A stretch of DNA of 64,000 bases from Actinostola sp. cb2023 (Eukaryota; Cnidaria; Anthozoa; Actiniaria; Actinostolidae). The notes beneath the pieces are model-generated. The model had not been told where the DNA came from. It did not search any database and saw nothing but the letters and a program-made list of their open reading frames with translations. A program made the position numbers and the translations under genes. Shown here one piece after another: positions 36,996-48,226 of the stretch; positions within the stretch are counted from its first letter, which is position 1; the number at the start of each line of letters is the position of its first letter. Where the stretch lies: the NCBI GenBank assembly GCA_033675265.1, contig JAUJYZ010001371.1, positions 225,001-289,000 of the forward strand, read 5' to 3'.

Positions 36996-37898
36996 TCACT
37001 CCTTATTTTCTTTTTTTTTTTGATGCGCTTCCGGTATCATTTTTTTTTCTTTTTCTTCTTTTTTTTCTTCTTTTTCTTCTTTTTCTTCTTTTTCTTCTAT
37101 TTCTTCTTTTTCTGTTTCTGTGACTCCTGGTCCTGTCTTCTCTTTCTCTTCAGCTTGAAAATGGAGCCTTCTCCACTTCCTTAGCCGCCTCTTAGATCGC
37201 TCTCGGCGGGGTGGAACCGGCACTGCATCTTTACATACTACAGTACGAAGAGTAGGAATGAGCATTTGTTCACGCTTTAAACACAATTCACTGAGTTTTG
37301 AAACCTGGCCATGGTTCTCTTAAGGTCTTGGCGTTATTTACATTACTGAAGTCATGCTAGATCTCATGATCACGTGACCGTGACCCTAAACTCCCGCATG
37401 CACTCAATCAAATTGAATTTCAGAGAACATTTTGATTTTTGGTTCCTATTTTAAGTGTGCTGCTGTTTACTGATTATGGGCCTGCTTCGAAATATACATT
37501 GAATACTGAATTAAAAATAATAATTATATATTTCGACACTTCATAACGTAACTGGCATAGCATATGACTTACCATCTCCGTCCAGTCAATGCACCAGCGG
37601 CCATGTACTCGGGTGTGCTGGGGAAATCTATGTCCCAGAAACCTGGTGGAGTTCTTGGTGGTGGCCTTGTTTCCGATCGATGCCTGCACGATCTCTGTAC
37701 GCGTTGTGCCATCTCTTCAGCACTGAACGACTGGTAGTACTAGCAAACAATAAAAGACGTGTGTTTGAATAATGCCCCAGCTCACTTGCCCTTTATAAAA
37801 CCTGATTTGAATACAGCCGCAATAGAAGTACTTACTTCCTCGCAGTCCCGGCACGGGTAGGCGGGATCTTGCCAGCGTTTTCTTCCTCTTTTCGGCAT
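36996..37898 (-). CDS. Sae2/CtIP C-terminal-domain protein (174 aa)
   Basis: Exons 37836-37898, 37573-37739 and 36996-37290 splice with GT-AG borders to 175 codons including the stop. The N-terminal half reads like the conserved Sae2/CtIP (RBBP8) C-terminus: CRDCEEYY, then SCRHRSE, then TPPGFWDIDFPSTPEY. This is the Cys pair, RHR and FW..FP.T pattern of the domain that activates MRE11-RAD50 nuclease at DNA ends. The long N-terminal coiled coil of full CtIP is absent. The C-terminus is a basic patch followed by a Glu/Lys low-complexity tail. The start MPKRGRKRW is chosen as the first Met before the domain; the open frame continues upstream to 38213, so an upstream exon is possible. It is divergent from the RAG1-like gene. 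Confidence 0.78.
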
Positions 37899-38256
37899 TG
37901 TCAGTAATTCAGATCTCTCAGTACCAGCTCGCAAACACAGTGAAATAATTTCTACTGGCTTGGCACACATCAGATATTTCACAGCTCCCCCCCTGGCTTG
38001 TCGCTTACGTAAGCATTCGATTGCCAGTTTATTTACCTTCAGTAATACAACATTAAACAGACATGGTCTTATAGAAGAAAGTCTTATGGTCTTATTGAAG
38101 AAAACTTCATTTTTGTCGGAGCTGCATAGTCCCGATTGGAGGACCTCCTGATGATGGTGTTTTTCTTTAACCCTAAAAACAGGCGGTAGTATTAAACCTG
38201 TCAAAAACTCCACTCAAGCAAACAATATATAATTCCACTATGGTGCACTATATGAG

Positions 38257-38335
38257 CGCGTTCACATTAGGACTTTCTAGCTAGCTAAAGACAGTTTAGC
38301 TAGTTAAGTCGATAACTGACCCCAGTGTGAACGCG
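38257..38335. mobile_element. Hairpin MITE
   Basis: CGCGTTCACA and TGTGAACGCG bound a 59-bp interior with CTAGCTAG motifs. It lies between the divergent Sae2/CtIP-like and RAG1-like genes. Bases 38336-39464 hold no further recognisable feature. Confidence 0.7.
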
Positions 38336-39464
38336 TTTTTTTCATTTGGTAATATTGACCGGAAACAGGGAAATTTCAAACAATGTCGGGACATGGTTTC
38401 ACTCTGGAAACTCATAATGGTCATTGGTTTTGACAGATGTTTACTAAATGTCACTGAATTATCGCGCGTACTGAGCCGCAGGTTCTCATTTAGGTTTTAT
38501 TCGTGTTTGAAGACAGCCCAAACTTTGTTTCTTCTCTCTTCGTTGTTTTAGATTCGTTACTTGAGGTCAAGGGGCAAAACTATATATCTATTCTCGTCTA
38601 TATTTAGATTGAAACAAGTAGCGTGAAGTCGGGCTATTAACGTTTTTACTGATATACCGTAAAGTTCCGAAAGTTAGCCTCCTCCGCAGGCTAGTCTATA
38701 TAGCTAGGGATACTGAATATCGGTCCACAGCCCGGCCATACCGAACTTCATTTCAGAACGCAATTGCACCAGGGTACGAGTGAACGCTCAATGTCTTGTA
38801 TTCAAGATTTATGAGCAGAGCTCAGTTCTGACAGCACTTCTAGTATAGTCGGTAGTCGTGGAACGATGAGTTTTAACGATGACCCAAGAGCGAACCACTT
38901 GACCAGTTTGAGCATATAATTACTTCAATAGGACCCATTAGGAGTTCAGATATGATCGCCCCAGTTTTCAGCCAATCGAAACCCTGAAACAGACATTCCT
39001 GACCGACGATCACATTATTCACATTTAGTGGCCAACGAAGAAGAATAAAAAAATAAATATAAAAGAAAACGCAATTTCTAACTCGTACACTTCCTCCGGT
39101 AATGTCCGAGTCAAAATAAAATTAAAATAAAATTATCATTGTAAGTTTATAAGGCATAAGAAAAAGCTCTCATTGCGTTTTTAAACTGATCCAAATCGCG
39201 ACTTTTCAGTGAGCATGGGCTACCTGTGGTTCACCCAGGCTCTCGCACGAATTAGCTTGGAACGCCTAGTAGTAGTGCTTAGATGTTTTATACTCAGTGT
39301 GTACCGACTTGTAGTTGTACCAGGACTTGTACAAATACACATCTATATAAACGTGCGACAATTCAATAACTAACCAAACTTAATTCCTTACTTGAGCGGG
39401 AAATTCAAACTAAAATGCATTGCATGCTGAATATTATTTGGCGCCAGAACATGATGAAGGAACG

Positions 39465-42400
39465 ATGGAGAGATCTCAATGGTCGCTTCATAGAGTGCTT
39501 GGCCCGAACCTGGATCCAGCCAAATCTTGGTATGCTCTTTCTAAAGAACTTTGTGGGGTTAACCCAAGGGACTTTGCTAAAAATTCGTTCTTCAAATATT
39601 TCCCTGATGAAATAGCCTTTGAAAACAAGAAGGATCTCATCGTCATAAATGGCGGGAAGCGACTTCCCTTCGCAGCGGTTCTCTCTGAGAAAGGGGAGCC
39701 ATTGCAAAGGCAACCAACCAAGATTCATTTAGCTACTACACTCGGTTTATTTTATGGGCTGTTGAGACAGAGAGCCTTTCCAATGGACGATTTCCATCAG
39801 TCATCCATTTTTAAATGCGTCTCTGACTTTGTGAATGGCCTTCGCTTCGATGACATGGTAGATGGCCAAAGTTCAACTATGTGCTCCAATAAGCAGGAAA
39901 ACATCGCCAAAACTGACTGTAAACTTACATCGATTTCGACGTCAGGGAAGCCAAAGGTTGAAAGTCATGAAATGAATATCAGTGAGCTTAAAGCGAGTCC
40001 AATGGGGCCAACAACGACAAAGAAATCAATTTCTGCTCGTTGCAGTAACTTGTATTCTTATTTATCAGACGTCTGTAGTAATCATAGAGAATCATTAGCC
40101 TCAGTTCTAGGAAATACCTTCATTTATGGCAACGAGACTGAACAAGATGCCATAAGAGACATATTATCAGAAATTGGTGAAAAGGTCATTGAAAGTAAAG
40201 GAGCGCAGAATGTTATTCAAGAATGCTTTTCTGATGAGATTCATCAAAAAGTATTACGAAGTATGAGAGTACCTGACTGGGCTCTGTTGTATTTGAAGCT
40301 GGAGTCAAGAATGCCTGACGCAGCATGGCAGACATTGCTGAACATTACCCATCTAGGAAAAAGTGGGGTTAGTATTCCTTCAATGTTGTTTGAAAAATAA
40401 TTGTCAGTTTTAACCTACATTATTTTGTACCATGTCATGTACTACCCCCCAAAACATGTACATGAAAATTGCATGAAAATTGCATGGTATTGAAATGGAA
40501 CTTCATCACTTTTATTTACTACAGACATCACTTATAGAACGATTTGATATGTTGAATAATAAAATTTTACTGAGTTTTTATCCATTGATTCATCAATGAA
40601 GGCTGCTGTGATGTCATATGCATGCAACCCAGGAATATATTCCTTTATTCAGTTTGTTCATTCATTCAGTTTGTCTTCTTCAAGCTAAGAGCAGTGACAT
40701 ATAATCAGTCTGCAGTTAGTTTTCTAAATAGGAGTTTCACAATTTCATCTGTGTATGGGCGCTCTGGTTTGAATATTTGTTAACTAACAATCTAATTCAT
40801 CAATAGTGTTCAGATTTCTACTAGTATACTACCATTAAAAGTAATACTACAGTATAAAAATTAATGTGTTCTATATATCGTAACACAGTTTGTTTAACTA
40901 TCCAGAGAAATACAGATACACCACTGCTTCTCACCAAGAACCAAGTGAAGGCCATAAAGTCTATGGTGTTTGAAGTAACCAAAGAAATGTTTCACATAAA
41001 AAAAATTGAAGTTGCAGATTTTGATGCTTGGTCTGTTGACTTATCAATGGTGTTGGTATGGGCAATACGAGAGCAACGAGTATTATCAGCAGATCGCCAA
41101 CAAATAGAATTTAATATAAAGCTAGATGGAAGACCACTGGGAGGTGAGTTATTGTTATTTGTAATAATTAATTATTGTTTGAACTAGACATGCATGCATT
41201 AGTACATGTGTGTGTGTGCTATGTGTGTGCAAGTAAGGGGTATGTACAATGCCTAACCTTTTATTCCTAAGTTATTATTATATTATTAATCTTTTGGCAG
41301 GGTAGCAAAGGGGTTACAAGTGATGCGTGATTTAATTGGCCCAAAAATGGTGCATGAATCATGAAAAACAACTTCATAAACAATATATAAAACTGTGATT
41401 CATGAATTTGCAAGAAAGATGTGTGTGAAATGGCTTAAATGATTCTTTTGAGTCGTGAACTTATGAAAAAATGGCACGTGAAGCTTGATCACAACCCCCT
41501 TTGCTACCCTGTTGTGGCTAACAGATCAGAGTAAAAACATTATAATTTGTAAACAATACTACAGTCAATCAAATCTGCTGCATGAAATCTGTCTTCAAAA
41601 ATTAAATAAACTTGTGTCAGACAGGATTCATTCATTTTTACAGGCAAGAATCAGGTAGCAGTTGGCATTGTGCCCATTAATTTTAAAGGCAAGAGTTCAG
41701 AGAGTGCACTGAGTGTGTATCCTGTAGCAATAGGGAACTGCAAAGAGAAAAGGTGAGTCACAGATAAAGGCTAACAAATATACATGTGAAATACTGTACT
41801 TTTATCAAACATTCTTGATCCTTTTTTTGTAAAATTTCCAGATCAAACCTGAAATCATTGATAGCTAATCTAAACAGTCAAAAACAGAAGATAAAAGAGG
41901 AAGGTATCTTAGTTGATGGGAAGAAGTATCGATGCAATTTTACAGGTACGTGTATGATGAAAAAACATTATTACCTTGACAGTAATTAGGCCTGTTCTAT
42001 ACGCCATGCTTTAGTTGTGCCAAACTCCATGTACTGATTAACAATCTTTTAAACTTTTGAAATACTTGCAATTGATACAAAAGAACTGCTCGATAATCCC
42101 CTATTAGACATTCACCTCAACAAATAAACATGCTAATTAATGTTGGAGGTGTTCCCAAAATTTCTAACTTAGTTAGAAAATTACTGCAGATGGCTATATA
42201 CATAATGATTGGTATTTGCATCATCAGCTCAGATCAGGAAAAATCAGAAAACTTTGTAAAGCTATTTTCTTTCTTTGTAGTGACAATGGATTACAAGGCT
42301 TTATTGTTGTTATTACCCAAAAAGGATGATGAAAACTTTATGCTTGGTGGCAAGGGATACTCTGTGGAGTTTTGTGTTTTCTGTGATGCAATAAGGGTCA

Positions 42401-45400
42401 GTTGATGCAAGAAATATCAAATGAATGCAAAATTAAATGGTTGAATAGAGCTTAATATCACCAGAACTTTATAGCATTCAACTACATTGTTACTTAATTA
42501 CTTGACCGATAACATGACCCTCTTATATCTCACATTCTAGAATTGATGGGTAGTCTTTGTTATTAATTCCAGGGTTTCACTGACAGCTGAATTCCTGCAG
42601 TGAAGTCTTTCATATACTACATGTAGCTATTACAGACACATCACTAAATATTTATATAGTTACTTGACACTATAGGTTTTTAGTTTACCCATGTTTAATC
42701 CTATGATGGACAGCTATTGATCTTAATGATCTTTAACATATAGTTATTTCTATTCAAAACACATTCAATCACTTTTAAAGGCATGCCAAGACCATGGAGC
42801 TGATCCAGACGAGGCTTGTGCTGACTGTTTAAGAGCTAAATGTAACATAGAAAGGTACCGGGTTTACAGTAGTAGAGTACTCACTTGTTCCAATAAATGT
42901 TTTGGATCATTGTTTACATTTCTTGGGTACATTGTACATGACTCTCTTGTTACTTTTATATGTTAGTTCAACCCTTGGTTCAATTTTTGTTCAATCCTTT
43001 GGGTTGTATGATACTGATGTATAAAACAAAGGAAACTAATAATAGTAAAATGAAACCACAACATACACATGTGGCTGTAACAATTAAGTTGTCAGGCAAG
43101 CTTTGCCCATCTAACTTTATGTATTTACATGTGTATATGTACCGGTAACTGAAAACATTTAACATTGTGCAATTTAATACAAATTAATTTAACACTGGAA
43201 ATTAATTCTATAACCATAATTGTTTTTGTAAATACCAACAGAGGATGTGTTGCTTGATCACACAATGGACCTCTATATTATTTTATAAATTAAGCTACAT
43301 GTAGTACTTAATACAACTGCACCTTATCACAATTTATCCATTATCTGTTTTTAGGTCAACAACCTTTAGGGATGACTTGACATTTCTCCTTGAAGAAGAT
43401 CTAAGTCACATTAACCTGTGTTCTTTACATTGTGAGCTTCGAAACACTGAGCAGCTGTTGGGATCCCTTGGATTGTTTTCTTACAGAGTTGGGTCCCTGG
43501 ATCTGCTAAATACTACCCTTGCATCATATGGCCCTGAGTCATCACAAGATTTCAAACGTGTCACTATTCGAGAAAGGAGAGGGAAGCAGACTGAAGTTGG
43601 AAAAGGAGACATCAAAGTAGCATCATTTTCTGGTGAGTAGAGCAAACATTTTCACTTTGAATATAACTTAACGAGTCTGTGCAGAGTACATTAACAAAAT
43701 ATATATTTTGGTCAGTCCTCATAAAATTCTGGGTTACAGGTACATGTACCTAGCCCAAACACAGCAAACACACAATTTATGGTGATGTTCATGTACCCAA
43801 TTTTAAAGCACATCTCTGACTGCAAGTCAAATGTTGTTTAATAGTATACACTTCAAACAAATTAAATATTTTGAATTCCTGAGAAGAAAGCATTGCATTA
43901 TGTTGTGCAATTTTAAATTTTGCATTTTTTTTTATTGAACAGCACTTGTAAGCATTTTACATTGAATGTATACAGGTGGTACCGAGAGAAAGATTCTGGG
44001 CAACTTTGGCTCCATTGTTAGAGCTGCACTTCCAATTGACAGTGTTAAGAAGTACTTTTTGGAATGTAAAGGCTCAGCAGAACAACAAATCTTGGAGTAT
44101 TTATCTTTTTTTGAAGAATGCAAGAAGGTATTAAAAAAATGTATTGTATGATTCTGTCAAGTAAGAAAAATCAATGGATTCAAAATTTAAGCTGAAAAGT
44201 AATGGAGTTTGTGTCTGTCCATTTCAAGCTGTTTTCTTCCTTTCAGAATACTGAGTTCAGAATATTCTTTTACCCCCTGCTATGAACATATTTAGAATTT
44301 TTCACTAATACAATGTACATATCATATGTATATATTGGATGTTTTAAGCAACAACAACAAACTACATGTACCCTTAGATAAGTGGCTGCAGCCACTTTAA
44401 AGATTGTGTATTTCCAGAAAATATCCATACCCCACTGAGGAGGGAATTGGAAATTCTGGAGGGGAGGGAAAGGACAGAGAAATAACAAAATTACATATTT
44501 CCCTGAGGTAGTGGAGTCCATTTACAAATTCCCTCCTCGGTGGGGGTATGGTATGTATATTTTCTGAAACTACACATTTCACATGAAGTTGGTTTTTGAT
44601 CTACTTTTATGATCTACTTTTATTACTGCTCATAAAATTCAATTAATCACCATTTAAATGCAGTTTATACAGGGCCATCTTGAAAGTGGTGTGTTTGTAC
44701 GTAACCATGGAACAAAACAAGAAGAGGTTATACTGGATGATTGTCCAGGTAAATATGTCATACAAGTACTGTAGCACTACTTGTACATATCATAATGTCT
44801 GAAAATATTTGTACGTTATGTATTTTTGCCACTAGAGACTATTTAGTACTAAATTAGAATAATTATTATTTTAAAGAGCTTAAAGATCACCTAGAAACTT
44901 CATTTAATGGTTGGAATGAAAAACAACACAATGTTGCATCACAATTTGCCACCATCAACTCAAGTGATGTAAAAGAGCCAAAACGAAAGAGACAAAAGAA
45001 AGACAGGACTGATTCTAAGAGTACAAAGCATGATCTTTTTGCTGCCTTAGCAGCTGAACTCCATGTTGAATTTTTTGTCAAGGTACTTCTGATTTCTATG
45101 TTACACTGTGATTGAACTTATTTGATGAAGAAGCAATTTGCTGCTAGAATCAGCTAATATCATACATGTAGTTTGTGTTTCACATCTTTGATTTCTTATC
45201 AAAGGAATTAGCAACCATACTGGTCAGTCATCACACTCTTAATGGATGCCAAAGAACAATTACAAATATATAATTTATGAAAAATGTTTATTGTTAGGTG
45301 CATTACGTATTGTTTCTATCATTGAAGGTGTGTAATGGATGGCGTGATATAGCAATAACCATGCGAGATGAGGTTTTTGGCGAGGATGAAGAGCATTTGA

Positions 45401-48226
45401 TTGATATTTATGATGTTAAGGTACCAACTGTCATTTAATCAATGTGTGTGTGTTTACTAATACATGTAATAATGTACATGTGTAGCTTAAAATTGCAACC
45501 AAATTGAATTCTTCAAATACAGTTGTATATTTATACTGACCAGCTTCACAATTACACAATTTCCTGTTTTATTCTTCTTTGTAGTGCAAAGAATGGGGCT
45601 TGCTTCTCAAGAAACTCTTTGGAATTCATCTGGGTAGTGGCGATTATGGCCATCTCACAATAAGTCACAGCTCCACTTTGTTTAGGGAATTTCGATCATT
45701 CTATCACTACTCGGGACAAGGCTTTGAGTCCAGTCACAAACTTCATAGACAGCTGTATTCTAGAGCAACCAATCACGATGCTTCTGGTCCTGGGCAATCA
45801 AGTAAGCTAGAACTACACGTAAAATATGTCACAATTGCCAATGACTATTTATATACCATAACAAGTGGTATAATATGTTATCAACAAATACATTTTTCCA
45901 AATTCCCTAGTTCAACATCCTACATGTACCTTGATGAATATATTTGGCAAAGTTGTTTTTTGTGCAATTGCCTATTCTTACAGAATGTTTCTGTTTCTAT
46001 ACAGAAACATTTTATCCTTGTTGTAAAATTCATGACTAATAAAAGCTGTTTGTAATATTGGTTTTTCAGTTGGGAATATCCTTTGGCATTGGTATTCAAC
46101 TCATCTACTGGGCTTAAGATACTTATTTTATAATGCTGAAGAATGCATCAGATCTGGTAACAATAATACATGTATTGATAATAGCACCCATGCGGCTTTG
46201 AGGGATATATGTTCTGGCACAGATTGGGGACTTCATCTAATGCCCCAGCCCTCTTGTTCTTTGGTGCTGATAACTAATATCTCAAATTCACCAATGCATT
46301 TATTACTGACAGTATTATTATATTTATTGAAGCTATTTAATATATATTATTGAACAATATTTTAAATATTAGAATTGCTATTGTTTCTTAGCCAGTACCT
46401 TTTTTTCACAATTAGACACAAGGTATTTCCACTTTCGAGGTTGTGGCTGGAAATCGAAAGACAAAGTGATGTTCCGTGATGAGGACAAGCAATGGACTAT
46501 TCTCATTTCAAATCTGTTCTCTAAAATCTTTGGTGATGATTTCTTGAAATATTTTTACAACCCCAAAAAGGGAACCAAGGTGGATGATGAATGCAAGTCA
46601 AGATTGATTGTTTACTGCCATGAGACTTGGGAACTTGGATACAAAGAGCATTTCAAAGCAGCACGTGCTAGTCACCCTGGATGCAGCATTCCAACAACTC
46701 CTGCACCAACATCCGCATCATCTAGCTTGCCGCAAAACAGCTCTTCAACGCCGCCTTCAAGAACCCCACCTGTGTTCCCTGCAACTCCACCACCATCTGC
46801 ATCATCTAGCTTGCCGCAAAACAGCTCTTCAACGCCGCCTTCAAGAACCCCACCTGTGTTCCCTGCAACTCCACCACCATCTGCATCATCTAGCTTGCCG
46901 CAAAACAGCTCTTCAACGCCGCCTTCAAGAACCCCACCTGTGTTCCCTGCAACTCCACCACCATCTCCACATCATCTAGCTTGCCGCAAAACAGCTCTTC
47001 AACGCCGCCTTCAAGAACCCCACCTGTGTTCCCTGCAACTCCACCACCATCTGCATCATCTAGCTTGCCGCAAAACAGCTCTTCAACGCCGCCTAATTCA
47101 AGTACCTCATCTCTGTTTCCTAAAGCAAAAACACAACCCAAGCCTCTGGTAGACATGATATCTGCAAGAATGACGAGGTGGGAAATGGCATCCACAGTAA
47201 ATTGGCTCCCAAAAATTGGCATTGGGATTCCTTCCATCACAGTTTTGTACAATACATTTTTTGCAATGAATCCATGTTTGTTGTCCAAAAGGCCGTGCGA
47301 AACTGTTATCGATACTGCCGAATCACGTCTTTCCAGAGAGAGAATGAATCACAAAAATCCTACAGGTGTGAGAATAACTGGATTTGGAAATTTTGACACT
47401 GATGGTTTGTCCTTGTTAAAGAAATTCTGTGTTATGGTTAAGATAAAACAGAAAGTCTTGGTTGAGGATAAATGGTTATCAAAAAGAAAGGAATGCAGCT
47501 ATCAGGAAAAGGTTGCAATCAAAGAGGCAATGTGGCACACAGTCACCAATACACCAATACTGCAGTTAAATGGCAAGTCTATTGATCCTCTTAATTATTG
47601 CGAACTTGTAGAAGAGAGGTATCTTGACAACTTTATTATCGATATCTGTATTGAAAAATTCTTAGAAGATGCATATGCGCAGGGCATACAAAACACAATG
47701 TATTTACCAACAGAGTTCTTCTTTTGGATGTCCTCGAATGACTCAACTTACATCAAAACACAATTGCAGAGACTGGTAAAGAGTGGTCAAGCTACTGTGT
47801 TGACACAAATCTTGATCCCTGTTCATTTTGATTCTGCACGACACTGGGGAATTGCTGTCGTTGATCTAAACAAACAGCAAATGCTGTTTGACGATGGAAT
47901 GAAACTTCAAATGCCACCAACCAACTTACAGAAGTTAAAAGAAAGGGTTGGATTTCCTGTGTCAGTTGTATCCATCATTACCAGGATTCCAGAAAAAGTT
48001 CTGGTCATGCACAGCCCACCCCCAACACTTTGGCATGCCTATGCAAAACTCAACACCCAATAGCACAATAGGAACTGGAAGCTGTGGAATGGGGGTCATT
48101 CTAGCTGCAAGGGACTTTATCTGGAAGGGATCGAGTGCTGTAAACAACTTTGATTGGTCTTATTCCAACATGGATAGTCACAGGACAAGGCTTCTTCTAC
48201 AAATTCTTCATTGGGCAACACAGTAA
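39465..48226 (+). CDS. RAG1/Transib-like DDE transposase core fused to an Ulp1-type (C48) cysteine protease
   Basis: Fourteen exons: 39465-40367, 40906-41143, 41644-41752, 41842-41945, 42281-42396, 42781-42854, 43355-43632, 43976-44127, 44664-44748, 44877-45082, 45328-45420, 45585-45801, 46070-46156, 46416-48226. All have GT-AG borders and matching phases. Exon 1 is unrecognised. Exons 2-13 look like the RAG1 core: LDGRPLGG (first Asp), TMDYKAL (second Asp), CVFCDA (RAG1 has CTLCDA), SLHCELRN (RAG1 ALHCDIGN), GHLTISH and QGFESSHKL (Glu). H-x4-H-x19-E has the RAG1 spacing, and the WHWYSTHLL region resembles the RAG1 end. Exon 14 adds an 84-bp proline-rich repeat and an Ulp1 domain: HFDSARHWGIAVVD (His), LFDDG (Asp), GTGSCGMGV (Cys). 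Two small frameshifts (about 46970 and 47990) break exon 14. Confidence 0.75.
46711..47095 (+). repeat. 84-bp coding minisatellite (proline/serine-rich linker)
   Basis: Four copies plus a partial copy of a 28-codon unit (SASSSLPQNSSSTPP, SRTPPVFPATPPP) link the transposase-like and protease parts. The copies are almost identical at the DNA level. The third-to-fourth junction carries two extra bases (CCATCTCCACATCATC instead of CCATCTGCATCATC), which shifts the frame. Confidence 0.92.

Noticed and set aside
37022..37110. Glu/Lys-rich frame as an independent gene
   Set aside because: It is the low-complexity tail of the last exon of the Sae2/CtIP-like gene, not a separate gene.
39420..39464. 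TTG start 15 codons upstream of the RAG1-like gene
   Set aside because: TTG is not a usual animal start. The first in-frame ATG is at 39465; an upstream non-coding or coding exon remains possible.
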